From assembly GCA_030428355.1 (NCBI GenBank), contig JAUIBL010000019.1:1-64000 (forward strand): 64,000 nt of DNA. The letters are read 5' to 3'. Under the pieces are notes generated by a model. That model worked only from the letters and a program-made list of their open reading frames with translations. It was not told the origin of the DNA and did no database searches. This document shows, piece after piece, positions 35,307-45,359 of the stretch. The translations under genes were made by a program, and so were the position numbers. Each line of letters starts with the position of its first letter. The stretch's first letter is position 1. Origin of the DNA: Alphaproteobacteria bacterium (GTDB lineage: Bacteria; Pseudomonadota; Alphaproteobacteria; Rhodobacterales; Rhodobacteraceae).

Positions 35307-36818
35307 ATGGATGCAGTTTCTTGGGGTCTTGCGATCTTCGCCGTTTCAAGCCTTTGCATCGGCATTTACCGGTTTCGGCGCGCCTCCCACGCACCAGAGG
35401 CACCGACGTCCGAAATGCTCAAACCGGTACACCTCGTCTTTTGCGAAGACCGGCTGATTGATGCGGATGACAGGATCTGGGCGCTTCTGCCCGACCGCAC
35501 GCAGCCCCAGACCTGGGCCTCGGTTCGCGCGATCCTGTGCGCAACACTTCACGACCTGCCAGAAACCCTTTGCGAAACACACGGGGGATCAACGGCAGCC
35601 GGGCTTGGGTTCTCCCTCACCAAAGGCGGCGGCGGGTTCCGTCTCACCCTGTTCGCCTTGCCCGGCGCGGAGATCGACTGGTTTCAGGCAAAACTTGCCG
35701 AAACGCTGTCACATCAGATGCACGAAGCCGTCACACACGCACCCGACCTGATCTGGCTTCAGGGATCGGACAAGACAGTCCTGTGGGGCAATGACGCATT
35801 TTCCCGCTATGCAGAGACGCAGAATGACCCACAGGTCTTTTCCGATCAGGTGTCCGATCTTGTCCGGGACACAGAACCATCCCGCCCCGCACGGATCGAA
35901 CTGACCTTGACCGGTCTGCACCCGGATCAGGACAGATGGCTGGAAGTTGCGCGCAAGGACAGTGCATCGGGCCAGTATTTCTTCGCGCGCGGCATCGACG
36001 AAATGGTCCGGGCCGAAGCGGCGCAGCGGAACTTCGTTCAAACCCTGTCCAAGACATTCGCCAACCTGACGACCGGGCTTGCCATCTTCGCCCGGGACAG
36101 ACGCCTGATGCTGTTCAATCCGGCTCTGGTCGATCTCAGCGGCGTGTCGATAGATTTCCTGAGCGCGCGGCCGGCCCTGTTCGAATTCTTCGACAAGCTG
36201 CGCGAATGCCGGATCATGCCCGAGCCCAAAAACTACGATGATTGGCGCGAACGCATGGCGAAACTGGTCGCGGCCGCCAGCGATGACAGGTTTCGGGAAA
36301 CGTGGACATTGGCCAGCGGTCAGACATTCGACATCACCGGTCAACCCTATCCGGACGGTGCCATTGCCTTTCTGTTCAACGACATCACCGCCGAAGTGTC
36401 TTTGACACGGGGGTATCGGGCGGAACTCGACACGCTGCAATCCGTCATAGACACGATCGATGACGCGGTCGCCGTCTTCGATCCGAAAGGGATCCTGACG
36501 GTCTGCAACAGTGCCTATGCACGGCATTGGAATGTCGATCCCGACACCTGCATCCCCGAAACGACGATCCTTGACGCCACGCAAATCTGGAAATCCGCCT
36601 TCCATCCCAGCCCCGTCTGGCCCGATCTGCGCGACTTTGTCACCAGCACCACGGAACGGGCCAGTTGGGACAGCGAATTGCGCGGCAAGGACGGGCGTGA
36701 CGTGCTGTGCCGGATCGACCCGATTTGCCATGGCGCAACGCTGATCCGGTTCTGCCTACGCCCAAGGATGCGCGACCCGAGGCCCGACAAGGAGGGGCTT
36801 CAGATCGTTTCTGCCTGA
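35307..36818 (+). CDS. Membrane-anchored multi-PAS protein without an output domain
   Basis: A 503-residue protein. One N-terminal helix (about 5-22) anchors it. PAS-like modules follow at about 140-230 (DLIWLQGSDKTVLWGNDAF), 245-365 (GLAIFARDRRLMLFNPALVDLSG, ending AIAFLFNDIT) and 375-485 (IDDAVAVFDPKGILTVCNSAYARHW). No histidine-kinase, GGDEF, EAL or other catalytic domain follows the last PAS, so the protein can sense or scaffold but not phosphorylate. A CtrA box precedes it. It follows regB after 75 bases on the same strand and is 51 bases upstream of tsaE. The ligand is unknown. Confidence 0.75.
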   Translation: MDAVSWGLAIFAVSSLCIGIYRFRRASHAPEAPTSEMLKPVHLVFCEDRLIDADDRIWALLPDRTQPQTWASVRAILCATLHDLPETLCETHGGSTAAGLGFSLTKGGGGFRLTLFALPGAEIDWFQAKLAETLSHQMHEAVTHAPDLIWLQGSDKTVLWGNDAFSRYAETQNDPQVFSDQVSDLVRDTEPSRPARIELTLTGLHPDQDRWLEVARKDSASGQYFFARGIDEMVRAEAAQRNFVQTLSKTFANLTTGLAIFARDRRLMLFNPALVDLSGVSIDFLSARPALFEFFDKLRECRIMPEPKNYDDWRERMAKLVAAASDDRFRETWTLASGQTFDITGQPYPDGAIAFLFNDITAEVSLTRGYRAELDTLQSVIDTIDDAVAVFDPKGILTVCNSAYARHWNVDPDTCIPETTILDATQIWKSAFHPSPVWPDLRDFVTSTTERASWDSELRGKDGRDVLCRIDPICHGATLIRFCLRPRMRDPRPDKEGLQIVSA

Positions 36819-36869
36819 GCACAGGTTTCCAATCTTGCAGCCCGCGGCAAGGCGGGTAAACATGCCGAC

Positions 36870-37343
36870 ATGACCCAGCACAGCGCGGCTTTCACCTCGA
36901 CCTCTCCTGATGAGACCGCGCTGCTGGCCGTACGGCTGGGCGCTATACTGACCAGTGGCGACACGCTCTTGCTCGAGGGCGAAATCGGTGTCGGAAAAAG
37001 TCATTTTGCCCGGGCTCTGATCCTGTCGCGCCTGCCCGAACCCGAAGACGTCCCTTCTCCGACCTTCACCATCGTTCAGGTCTATGATCTTGCCGAATGC
37101 GAACTGTGGCACGCCGACCTGTACCGTCTGGCAGACCCGGATCAGGTTGTCGAACTTGGGTTGCTCGACGCGTTCCAACAAGCAATCTGCCTTGTCGAAT
37201 GGCCCGACCGGCTTGACGATCTGCGACCGCTACATGCTTTGACCATCCGTCTGGACGACCCCGAGAAAACCGACTGTCGCCAGATCACGCTGTCTTGGAC
37301 CAACCCCGCATGGACCAACCGCCTCGCCGAGGTTCTGGCATGA
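36870..37343 (+). CDS. tsaE: tRNA threonylcarbamoylation ATPase TsaE
   Basis: A 157-residue P-loop ATPase with Walker A GEIGVGKS (37-44), SPTFTIVQVYD near residue 64, and LWHADLYRL near residue 80. These are the TsaE family motifs. It works with TsaB and TsaD (25539) in t6A37 tRNA modification. It is first in a tight run whose next gene, amgK, overlaps its stop by ATGA. Coupling of tsaE with amgK-murU is a recurring arrangement. Confidence 0.93.
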   Translation: MTQHSAAFTSTSPDETALLAVRLGAILTSGDTLLLEGEIGVGKSHFARALILSRLPEPEDVPSPTFTIVQVYDLAECELWHADLYRLADPDQVVELGLLDAFQQAICLVEWPDRLDDLRPLHALTIRLDDPEKTDCRQITLSWTNPAWTNRLAEVLA

Positions 37344-38308
37344 CACTCGACTCATTTCTGAACGCCCACGGCTGGGCAGACGCTGATCGGCAACCGCTTG
37401 CGGGCGATGCGTCGTCACGGCGCTATATCAGGCTCTGTTCAGGCGCAAAACGCGCCATTCTGATGATTGACCCTCAGGGCGATACTGCACGATTTGCCAG
37501 GCTCGCTGACGTTTTGCAAAGCGTCGGCCTCTCTGCACCCGGGGTTTTCGCCGCGACACCAGACCTGATGCTGCTTGAAGACTTTGGCGATGCGCAGGTC
37601 GCCCGGGTGGCCAACGAACAGCCCAAACTGGAAACCACGCTCTATGCCGCCGCAACCGATGTCCTATGCCATCTCGAAACACGGCCCGCACCGAACGACC
37701 TGGTCACTGCAACGCCTGAATATCTGGGCCGGATGATCGAACCGGCATTCACGCATTACCTGCCCTATCTCGGCGCAGCACCGGGCACAGCGGCATCGGA
37801 CATCACGTCTTGCCTGACCGATCTGCTTGCGCGCCATATGCCGTCGGAGAGCGTACTTGTGCTGCGGGACTATCACGCTGAAAACATGATTTGGCTGCCC
37901 GAACGCGATGGCGTCCGGCGCATTGGGTTGCTTGATTTCCAGGACGCCTTGTCCGGCCCCCCGATCTACGATCTTGTGTCGATGCTGCAGGACGCGCGTC
38001 GGGATGTCAGCGAAACCTGCCAAAGCCTGACCCTCACTCATTACCTTGACCGGTCGGGACGCGATGCTGCGACGGTCATGCCTGCGTTTCATTTGCTTGG
38101 GTTGCAGCGCAATCTGCGCATTCTCGGCATTTTCGCACGGCTCGCGGCAGAGCGCGGGAAACCCGGCTACCTTTCCCTCATCCCACGGGTTTGGGCGCAC
38201 ATACGCACAAGCCTTGCAACGCCCGTAGCAAAGGACTTGGAACCTCTTGTTCGTCGCGTGTTTCCGGAACCGACAGCAGACAGGCTGACCCTGAAGGCTC
38301 GACCATGA
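37340..38308 (+). CDS. amgK: Aminoglycoside-phosphotransferase-fold sugar kinase AmgK
   Basis: A 322-residue kinase. It has the APH catalytic loop VLRDYHAENMIW near residue 182 and the metal-binding LLDFQDALSGPPIYDL near residue 198. It opens FLNAHGWADADRQPLAGDASSRRY, the family N-terminus. AmgK phosphorylates the anomeric carbon of N-acetylmuramic acid and GlcNAc released from the cell wall. The next gene, murU, supplies the following step, and the pair bypasses de novo UDP-MurNAc synthesis. The start is 37340, in ATGA overlap with tsaE. Confidence 0.9.
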   Translation: MTLDSFLNAHGWADADRQPLAGDASSRRYIRLCSGAKRAILMIDPQGDTARFARLADVLQSVGLSAPGVFAATPDLMLLEDFGDAQVARVANEQPKLETTLYAAATDVLCHLETRPAPNDLVTATPEYLGRMIEPAFTHYLPYLGAAPGTAASDITSCLTDLLARHMPSESVLVLRDYHAENMIWLPERDGVRRIGLLDFQDALSGPPIYDLVSMLQDARRDVSETCQSLTLTHYLDRSGRDAATVMPAFHLLGLQRNLRILGIFARLAAERGKPGYLSLIPRVWAHIRTSLATPVAKDLEPLVRRVFPEPTADRLTLKARP

Positions 38309-38985
38309 CACACGCCGTTATGCTCTTTGCCGCCGGATTCGGCACGCGCATGGGTCCCCTGACCAAGGATCGGCCAAAACCCCTGATCCCTGTCGCCGGC
38401 AAACCTCTGATCGAACATGCGATGACCTTTGTCCGTGACAGTGCGCCGGCCCGGATCGTCGCCAACGCGCATTACAAGGCTGACCAGATCATCGACCATT
38501 TCAACGGAACCGATGTGCGTGTGACAGTCGAAACGCCGGACATTCTGGACACCGGCGGCGGGTTGAAAGCCGCGCTTCCACTGCTTGACGCGGAATTCGT
38601 CTTTACGATGAACACCGACGCGGTCTGGGACGGCCCCAATCCGCTCAAGGTTCTCGAAAACGCGTGGACGGACGACATGCAGGCGCTTTTGCTGTGTGTG
38701 CCGAAAACCCGCACCATCGGCCATGCAGGCAAAGGCGACATCGACATCCTCCCCGATGGCTCCGCCAGATGGGGCACCGACACGGTCTATTCCGGCGTGC
38801 AGATCATTCGGACCGATCTCGTCTCTAACAGGGCTGACTCCGTGTTTTCGCTGAAAGCCGTCTGGCAGATGCTCGAGGCACAAGGCGCGCTCAAGGCCGT
38901 CGCATATCCGGGGCAGTGGTGTGATGTCGGTCATCCCGAAGGCATCGCTCTTGCAGAACGAATGCTGGGGGACGCGGATGTTTGA
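38305..38985 (+). CDS. murU: N-acetylmuramate-1-phosphate uridylyltransferase MurU
   Basis: A 226-residue nucleotidyltransferase with the signature AAGFGTRMGPLTKDRPKPLI at the N-terminus, the Asp of the metal site in MNTDAVWDG near residue 108, and LDTGGGLKAAL near residue 80. MurU makes UDP-MurNAc from MurNAc-1-phosphate and UTP. It overlaps amgK at its start (ATGA) and addB at its end by eight bases. The long frame starting at 38191 lies inside amgK and was trimmed to the ATG at 38305. Confidence 0.9.
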   Translation: MTHAVMLFAAGFGTRMGPLTKDRPKPLIPVAGKPLIEHAMTFVRDSAPARIVANAHYKADQIIDHFNGTDVRVTVETPDILDTGGGLKAALPLLDAEFVFTMNTDAVWDGPNPLKVLENAWTDDMQALLLCVPKTRTIGHAGKGDIDILPDGSARWGTDTVYSGVQIIRTDLVSNRADSVFSLKAVWQMLEAQGALKAVAYPGQWCDVGHPEGIALAERMLGDADV

Positions 38986-41923
38986 ACCGACACCGAAACC
39001 TCGGGTCTTCGGTCTCTCTCCCGGGGCGGACTTCGCCCTGGAACTGGTCATGGGAATAAAGGCGCGTCTGGCCAGTCAACCGCCAGAGGCCGTTGCCCGC
39101 GTCGAACTGATCCTGAACACAAGGCGCATGCAAAGACGCGTGGAAGCGGTGTTCGACAGCCTCGGCGCGTCTTTCTTACCGCGCATCAGGCTGATCACCG
39201 ATCTGGCCGATCCGCTGGACCGTGTACGCCTGCCAAAGCCCACGCCGCCGCTGCGGCGGCAGCTTGAATTGGCCGAGCTGGTGCGCAAACTGATCGACGC
39301 CGATCCAAGCCTCGCACCGCGGTCTGCGATCTATGATCTTGCACAAAGCCTTGGCGCATTGCTGGACGAAATGCAGGCCGAAGGGGTCACACCCGACGAC
39401 ATCGCCTCACTGGATGTGACCGACCAATCCGGACACTGGGAGCGTGCCCAGCGCTTTCTGCAGATTGTCACACATTATTTCGACCCCGACAGCGACACCC
39501 CGGACGCCGCCGCAGTCAATCGCATGGCGCTTCGATTGAAGCTGGACCGGTGGCGCAGCGCACCGCCGGGGCATCCTGTCATCGTGGCCGGATCCACGGG
39601 GTCTCGGGGTTCGGCGTTCCGTCTGATGACCGCCGTTGCAAGACTGCCTCAGGGCGCGATCATCCTTCCCGGTTTCGACAGTGACATGCCGACATCGACC
39701 TGGGACAGTCTGCGCAACGATGTGCGCAATACCGAAGCGATGCAGGGCGAAGATCATCCTCAGTTCCGGTTCGCCCGGCTGCTCGAGACACTTGATCTTG
39801 GCCATCGTGACGTGGCCCGCTGGACAGAGACGCCCGCACCATGCCCCGCGAGGAATGCTCTTGTCTCGCTTGCGATGCGGCCTGCACCCGTGACGGATCA
39901 GTGGCTGCTGGATGGACCGAAACTGCCATCTCTTTCGGAGGCGACACAGTCTCTGACATTGCTCGAAGCGGCTTCTCCCCGCGACGAAGCCCGCGCCATT
40001 GCCATGCGTTTGCGACAGGCCGCCGAAGACGGGGTCACCGCCGCCCTGATCACTCCGGACCGGATGCTGACACGACGGGTGACAGCGCTTCTGGATCGGT
40101 GGGGCATCCTGCCGGATGACAGCGCAGGCACCCCGGCACAACTGACCGCGCCGGGACGTCTGCTGCGCCACATCGCACAGCTTCGGGTCAATGGGCCAAC
40201 GGCAGACGCGCTTTTGACGATCCTCAAGCATCCGCTGTGTCATGCCGGCGCGGATCGTGGTCAGCATCGGCTTTGGACGTCCGAGTTGGAGCTGTTCATT
40301 CGCAAGACGGGAATTCCCTATCCCGATCGCGCCAAGCTGATGGCGTGGACCGGCGCAGAAGACGCACAGGATTGGCTGGCCTGGATCGACACGCATCTGC
40401 TGCGGCCCGCACAGGCCGGTCTCATGCCGCTGGCAGAGCATGTTGCGCAGCATCTGGCCCAGGCCGAAGCGGTCTGCGCGGGATCGACCGGCGGCGAGCC
40501 GTCTGAACTGTGGAACAGGAAAGCCGGTGAAACCTGTCGCAGCGCGTTCAGGACATTGGCGGACAATGCCGGATTCGGCGGCCCAATTGCAGCGCGCGAC
40601 TATGCCGATCTGGTGGACAACCTGTTGCACGGAGAAGAGGTGCGCGACCGCGATGCCCCACATCCGCATATCCTGATCTGGGGCACGATCGAAGCGCGGG
40701 TGATGGGCGCAGATCTGGTCATTCTCGGTGGTTTGAACGAACACACATGGCCCGATGCCCCGCCTGCAGACCCATGGCTCAATCGCCGGATGCGGCAACA
40801 AGCGGGTCTGTTATTGCCCGAACGCCGCATCGGCCTTTCGGCGCATGACTTCCAACAGGCCATCGGGGCAAAGGACGTCTGGCTCAGCCGCGCCGTTCGG
40901 TCGGAAGACGCCGAAACCGTTCCCTCGCGGTGGCTCAACCGTCTGACGAACCTTTTGCGCGGTCTGCCCGACACAGGTGGGCCGGACGCACTTAAGGCGA
41001 TGCAGGCGCGGGGAGATGCCTGGCTGGCACTTGGACAGCGCCTAGAAGAACCGATCCCGACCAGCCCCGCCTTCCGGCCTTCTCCGGTGCCACCTGTGAT
41101 GTCCCGGCCCAACGAATTGTCGGTGACCAATATCGAAAAACTGATCCGCGACCCCTACGCGATCTATGGGTCCAAGATCCTGCGGTTGCAGCAATTGCAT
41201 CCGATCCAGCACGCCCCGAATCCCCTGCATCGCGGCACAGTCATTCACAAGGTGTTCGAAGAATTCGTCTCTGATACAGCCAAAAACCGTGCGCCCCTCA
41301 CCGAAAAGACCCTTCTGTCCGTGGCACGCCGCATCCTCGAGGCCGAGGTGCCTTGGCCCACAGATCGCATCCAGTGGCGCGTGCGGATCGAGAAAATCGC
41401 CCGTTGGTTTGTCGAGAACGAACGCGCGCGTCAGGCACATGCGAAACCGGCCCTTTTCGAAACCAAAGGCGGGATCGACATCGCAGATCCGCCGTTCCGC
41501 GTGACCGCCAAAGCCGACCGGATCGACCTGAACGACCGCGCCGAAGCCTTTGTCTATGATTACAAGACCGGGACCGCTCCGTCCAAGGACAGGCAATTGC
41601 AATTCGACGTGCAGCTACTGGTCACCGGGGCCCTGATCCTTGAAGGCGGCTTTGATCCGTTCAGCCCGCGTTTCGTGGCGGATGCCCGGTACATCTCGTT
41701 GGCCGGTGACGGAACAGAAGTCCCCGCCCCGCTGGGCGATTGTCCTCCAGACCGCACGCTTGGGATGCTCCGGTCCCTGATCGACGCGTACCGCAACCCG
41801 GACACGGGCTATACGGCGCGCAACAGGATGCACAAGGATGTGTTCGGATCGGATTATGACCAATTGTCCCGTTATGGCGAATGGTCACCCGCCGATCCGG
41901 CGCAGAAAGTGCGATTGACATGA
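38978..41923 (+). CDS. addB: Double-strand break repair protein AddB
   Basis: A 981-residue subunit of the AddAB helicase-nuclease, alphaproteobacterial type. The N-terminal part has a degenerate helicase fold (LVILGGLNEHTWPD near residue 590 is the typical core). The C-terminal PD-(D/E)XK nuclease has HRGTVIHKVFEEFV near 760, KADRIDLNDRAEAFVYDYKTG near 850-870. I did not see four cysteines of an Fe-S site such as that of Bacillus AddB, in keeping with the alphaproteobacterial form. AddAB processes broken ends for RecA loading. It overlaps murU by 8 bases and addA by 4. Confidence 0.92.
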   Translation: MFEPTPKPRVFGLSPGADFALELVMGIKARLASQPPEAVARVELILNTRRMQRRVEAVFDSLGASFLPRIRLITDLADPLDRVRLPKPTPPLRRQLELAELVRKLIDADPSLAPRSAIYDLAQSLGALLDEMQAEGVTPDDIASLDVTDQSGHWERAQRFLQIVTHYFDPDSDTPDAAAVNRMALRLKLDRWRSAPPGHPVIVAGSTGSRGSAFRLMTAVARLPQGAIILPGFDSDMPTSTWDSLRNDVRNTEAMQGEDHPQFRFARLLETLDLGHRDVARWTETPAPCPARNALVSLAMRPAPVTDQWLLDGPKLPSLSEATQSLTLLEAASPRDEARAIAMRLRQAAEDGVTAALITPDRMLTRRVTALLDRWGILPDDSAGTPAQLTAPGRLLRHIAQLRVNGPTADALLTILKHPLCHAGADRGQHRLWTSELELFIRKTGIPYPDRAKLMAWTGAEDAQDWLAWIDTHLLRPAQAGLMPLAEHVAQHLAQAEAVCAGSTGGEPSELWNRKAGETCRSAFRTLADNAGFGGPIAARDYADLVDNLLHGEEVRDRDAPHPHILIWGTIEARVMGADLVILGGLNEHTWPDAPPADPWLNRRMRQQAGLLLPERRIGLSAHDFQQAIGAKDVWLSRAVRSEDAETVPSRWLNRLTNLLRGLPDTGGPDALKAMQARGDAWLALGQRLEEPIPTSPAFRPSPVPPVMSRPNELSVTNIEKLIRDPYAIYGSKILRLQQLHPIQHAPNPLHRGTVIHKVFEEFVSDTAKNRAPLTEKTLLSVARRILEAEVPWPTDRIQWRVRIEKIARWFVENERARQAHAKPALFETKGGIDIADPPFRVTAKADRIDLNDRAEAFVYDYKTGTAPSKDRQLQFDVQLLVTGALILEGGFDPFSPRFVADARYISLAGDGTEVPAPLGDCPPDRTLGMLRSLIDAYRNPDTGYTARNRMHKDVFGSDYDQLSRYGEWSPADPAQKVRLT

Positions 41924-44900
41924 TCCGGAACGAAGCAACCGAAGCCCAGGTGCGCGCCGCCGATCCGCTGGCCTCGACATGGTTGGGGGCGAATGCCGGA
42001 TCAGGCAAGACACGCGTTCTCACCGATCGGGTTGCGCGCCTGCTGTTGGGCGACACGAAACCCGAACATATCCTTTGCCTCACCTTCACGAATGCCGCCG
42101 CAAGCGAGATGCAGAACCGCCTGTTCAAGCGGTTGGGGGAATGGGCGATGCTGGATGACGCGGCCCTGTCGGCACAATTGGAAGAACTGGGGGAACCTGC
42201 TGAAAGCCTTACCGCCGACTTCCTGTCCCGCGCCCGAACTCTGTTTGCGCGCGCCATCGAAACGCCGGGTGGCTTGCGCATCCAGACGATCCACGCCTTC
42301 TGCGCCTCGATCCTGCGGCGGTTCCCGCTGGAAGCCGGAGTCAGCCCGCAGTTTCAGGAAATCGACGACCGGGCCGCGCAACTGCTGCGGGAACAGATCC
42401 TCGACGACATGGCCAGTGGACCAGACGCCGACCTGATCGCCGACATCGCGCGGATCGCGTCGAACGAGCCATTGCAGGTTCTGGCTGAGTCCATTGTTGG
42501 GCATCGTGACGACTTTACGCCCGCACTGACTCGCGACGACCTTCTGAATCGGTACGGGCTGTCCCAAAATGACTCGATGGCGATGTGCCTCGCCAAGGTG
42601 TTCCCCGGCGACGAAACCGAGTTTTTGGCTGGTTTAGTGTCTGATCTTCGCGCGGGCGTGGGTATGGATAACGGACTAGCTGATGCGATTGGTATCGTTC
42701 AATCCGGCGGCATTGAGTCCTTGCTCGCGATGGAATCCGTGGTGTTCACGCAGAAGGGCGAGATGCGGAAATCCCTGCCGCCCTCTTCCAAACTCCGCAA
42801 AGGAACGATGGCGGCCACCGTCAATCGCCTCGAAGACCTGTACAAACGTGTCGAAGCAGCGCGGGAAACGCGGCTCGCTCTCGAGGCTGTCGACCGGGAC
42901 ACCACCCTTCATCGGTTCGCAGACGCATTCCTGCGCCGCTACGAACACACCAAACAGGCGCGCGGCTGGTTGGATTTCGACGATCTCATCACCCGGACCA
43001 GAACTCTGCTGACCGACCGCCAACAGGCGCAGTGGGTGCTGTACCGGCTTGATGGCGGGATCGACCATATTCTGGTGGACGAGGCACAGGATACCAGCCC
43101 CACCCAATGGGACGTGATCAACAAACTGGCGCAGGAATTCACGTCAGGGGATGGCGCACGCAGCATGGTGCGGCGGACGATCTTCGTGGTCGGTGACAAG
43201 AAGCAGTCGATCTATTCCTTTCAGGGCGCTGATCCCCGCGAATTCGACAGAATGCGCAGTGCATTCCGCGAACAGATGCAGGCAACCGACGCGCCCTTGC
43301 AGGACGGCCAGCTCAGCTATTCGTTCCGGTCGTCGGTGCCGATCCTGCGGGTTGTGGACGACCTGTTCAAAGGTCGCGAAAAGGCGGGTTTTCTGCCGGA
43401 TCAGAACCACATTTCATTTCATGACCAGGTGCCGGGACGGGTCGATTTGTGGCCCTTGATCGAACCTGCCGAAGACCCCGACGACACGCAGCCATGGGAC
43501 ACGCCGGTGGACCGGGTCAGCCCGACGCATCACAATGTGATCCTGGCCAAGCGCGTGGCCCGGTTCATTCAGGACACACTCGACCGCAAGACCACGATCC
43601 CGATCGGCGAGAAAGACGGGGTCGTTCGCGCACGCGCGGTTCATGCCGGAGATTTTCTCATCCTCGTGCGCAGCCGGGGCGGTTTGTTTCACGAGATCCT
43701 CAAGGTCTGCAAGGCTCTTGGCCTGCCGATTGCTGGCGCGGACAAGCTCAAGGTGATGGCGGAACTTGCGGTCAAGGACCTGCGTGCGCTTCTCGCTTTC
43801 CTCGCGACGCCAGAGGACAGCCTGTCGCTGGCCTCTGCTCTGAGATCACCCTTGTTCGGATTGGACGAACAGGCGATTTTCGATCTCGCGCATCGCCGGA
43901 AGTCGCCGCATCTTTGGGAAGAGTTGCGGCGGCGCAGAGACGATTTTCGGGATGTCATGACCATGCTGGACGACCTTCGGGATCAGGTCGATTTCCTGCG
44001 GCCCTACGACCTTCTGGAACGTGTTCTGATCCGCCATCGGGGGCGGCAGAGATTGATCGGCAGGCTTGGCGAAGAAGCCGAAGACGGCATCGACGCTCTG
44101 CTGAATCAGGCCCTGGCTTATGAACAGACCGACATCCCCAGCCTGACCGGGTTTCTGCACTGGATGGAAACCGACGATATAGAAATCAAACGTACCGTCG
44201 ACAGCGCCGGTGCGCGTATCCGGATCATGACGATCCATGGGGCCAAAGGTCTTGAAGCGCCCATCGTGATCCTGCCGGACACACACAAAAAGGCCTCCAA
44301 CTCGAACAAGGAGACCTTTGTCCGCGCCGACGGATCAGCCCATTGGCGCGGGTCGGACAAGACGCGCGCCGCGTTTCAACGCTCTGCTCTCGATGCCGCC
44401 CGCACAGCAGAGGACGAAGAAAAGGACAGGCTCTTGTACGTTGCTTTGACGCGGGCAGAGCGTTGGCTTGTCGTCGCGGCAGCCGGTACCCCAGACAAGG
44501 CCGCGGAAAGCTGGCATGACCGCGTACAGGCCACGTTAGAGACAGTTGGTGCCGTCCCGCACAGCTTCGGGTTTGCCGATGATGGGCCTGCGAATGGGTT
44601 GCGTCTTGAATACCAGGATTGGCCGCAACCAATGGAAGCCGAGGCGGCCAAGGACCGTGCGGTAGACATACCTCTACCAGAGGTTTTCGAACGGAATGCA
44701 CCCGAGCCACCCAAAACGACCAAGGCTCTGAGTCCCTCGGATCTTGGTGGCGCAAAGGCTTTGCCGGGTGCGGAAGGTGACCTGAGCGACATCGCAAAGG
44801 ACCGCGGTACGCTGATTCACATGCTGCTCGAGGTGTTGCCAGCGCTGCCCGAAGAGGACCGCGAACCAGCGGCACAGCATCTTGTCGGGGATCACCCGCT

Positions 44901-45312
44901 TGCGCCCGAAATGATCTCCGAAGCCTTGGCTGTCTTGAACACCCCGTCGCTGGCACCGTTCTTTGCCGAAAGCGCCCTTGCCGAAGTTGGCGTGACCGCA
45001 ACTGTCGACGCTTTTGGCGACATCCCGCTGCACGGCATCATCGACCGGCTGATCGTCACGGACGACAAGGTCATGGCTGTCGATTTCAAGACCAACCGAA
45101 CCGTCCCGGATCACGAGGACCAGACGCCCGAAGGCCTGTTGCGTCAGATGGGCGCCTATCACGCCATGCTATGTCGGATTTATCCGGACAAGCGGGTTGA
45201 AACAGGTATCCTCTGGACACGAACAACCACCTACATGCCGTTGTCGGAAGAGCGTGTGACACAAGCACTCGTGAGAGCACGCCACCTTGACGGCCCATCC
45301 GACGATACATAG
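41920..45312 (+). CDS. addA: Double-strand break repair helicase-nuclease AddA
   Basis: A 1130-residue UvrD-like helicase. Walker A is ANAGSGKT (24-31), motif II ILVDEAQDTSPTQW, motif III KQSIYSFQGADPREF, motif V TIHGAKGLEAPIVIL, and motif VI LLYVALTRAERWL. The C-terminal nuclease carries LIHMLLEVLP and DRLIVTDDKVMAVDFKTNR (catalytic Asp and Lys). It pairs with AddB. I chose the ATG at 41920 in ATGA overlap with addB; the longer frame lies inside addB. No Chi-recognition claim can be made from sequence alone. Confidence 0.95.
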   Translation: MIRNEATEAQVRAADPLASTWLGANAGSGKTRVLTDRVARLLLGDTKPEHILCLTFTNAAASEMQNRLFKRLGEWAMLDDAALSAQLEELGEPAESLTADFLSRARTLFARAIETPGGLRIQTIHAFCASILRRFPLEAGVSPQFQEIDDRAAQLLREQILDDMASGPDADLIADIARIASNEPLQVLAESIVGHRDDFTPALTRDDLLNRYGLSQNDSMAMCLAKVFPGDETEFLAGLVSDLRAGVGMDNGLADAIGIVQSGGIESLLAMESVVFTQKGEMRKSLPPSSKLRKGTMAATVNRLEDLYKRVEAARETRLALEAVDRDTTLHRFADAFLRRYEHTKQARGWLDFDDLITRTRTLLTDRQQAQWVLYRLDGGIDHILVDEAQDTSPTQWDVINKLAQEFTSGDGARSMVRRTIFVVGDKKQSIYSFQGADPREFDRMRSAFREQMQATDAPLQDGQLSYSFRSSVPILRVVDDLFKGREKAGFLPDQNHISFHDQVPGRVDLWPLIEPAEDPDDTQPWDTPVDRVSPTHHNVILAKRVARFIQDTLDRKTTIPIGEKDGVVRARAVHAGDFLILVRSRGGLFHEILKVCKALGLPIAGADKLKVMAELAVKDLRALLAFLATPEDSLSLASALRSPLFGLDEQAIFDLAHRRKSPHLWEELRRRRDDFRDVMTMLDDLRDQVDFLRPYDLLERVLIRHRGRQRLIGRLGEEAEDGIDALLNQALAYEQTDIPSLTGFLHWMETDDIEIKRTVDSAGARIRIMTIHGAKGLEAPIVILPDTHKKASNSNKETFVRADGSAHWRGSDKTRAAFQRSALDAARTAEDEEKDRLLYVALTRAERWLVVAAAGTPDKAAESWHDRVQATLETVGAVPHSFGFADDGPANGLRLEYQDWPQPMEAEAAKDRAVDIPLPEVFERNAPEPPKTTKALSPSDLGGAKALPGAEGDLSDIAKDRGTLIHMLLEVLPALPEEDREPAAQHLVGDHPLAPEMISEALAVLNTPSLAPFFAESALAEVGVTATVDAFGDIPLHGIIDRLIVTDDKVMAVDFKTNRTVPDHEDQTPEGLLRQMGAYHAMLCRIYPDKRVETGILWTRTTTYMPLSEERVTQALVRARHLDGPSDDT

Positions 45313-45359
45313 TCTCTCGATCCGACTGACCCATGCGCCCGAGCCTCAAGGAGAGCCCA

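Noticed and set aside
35307..36818. PAS protein as a histidine kinase or cyclase
   Set aside because: No H-box, ATP-binding boxes, GGDEF or EAL motif exists after the last PAS module; the protein ends shortly after it.
38978..45312. AddAB and BrnTA as parts of a phage-defence island
   Set aside because: AddAB is core repair machinery here, in a core-gene run. BrnTA stands alone, with no restriction, CRISPR, CBASS or retron genes nearby.
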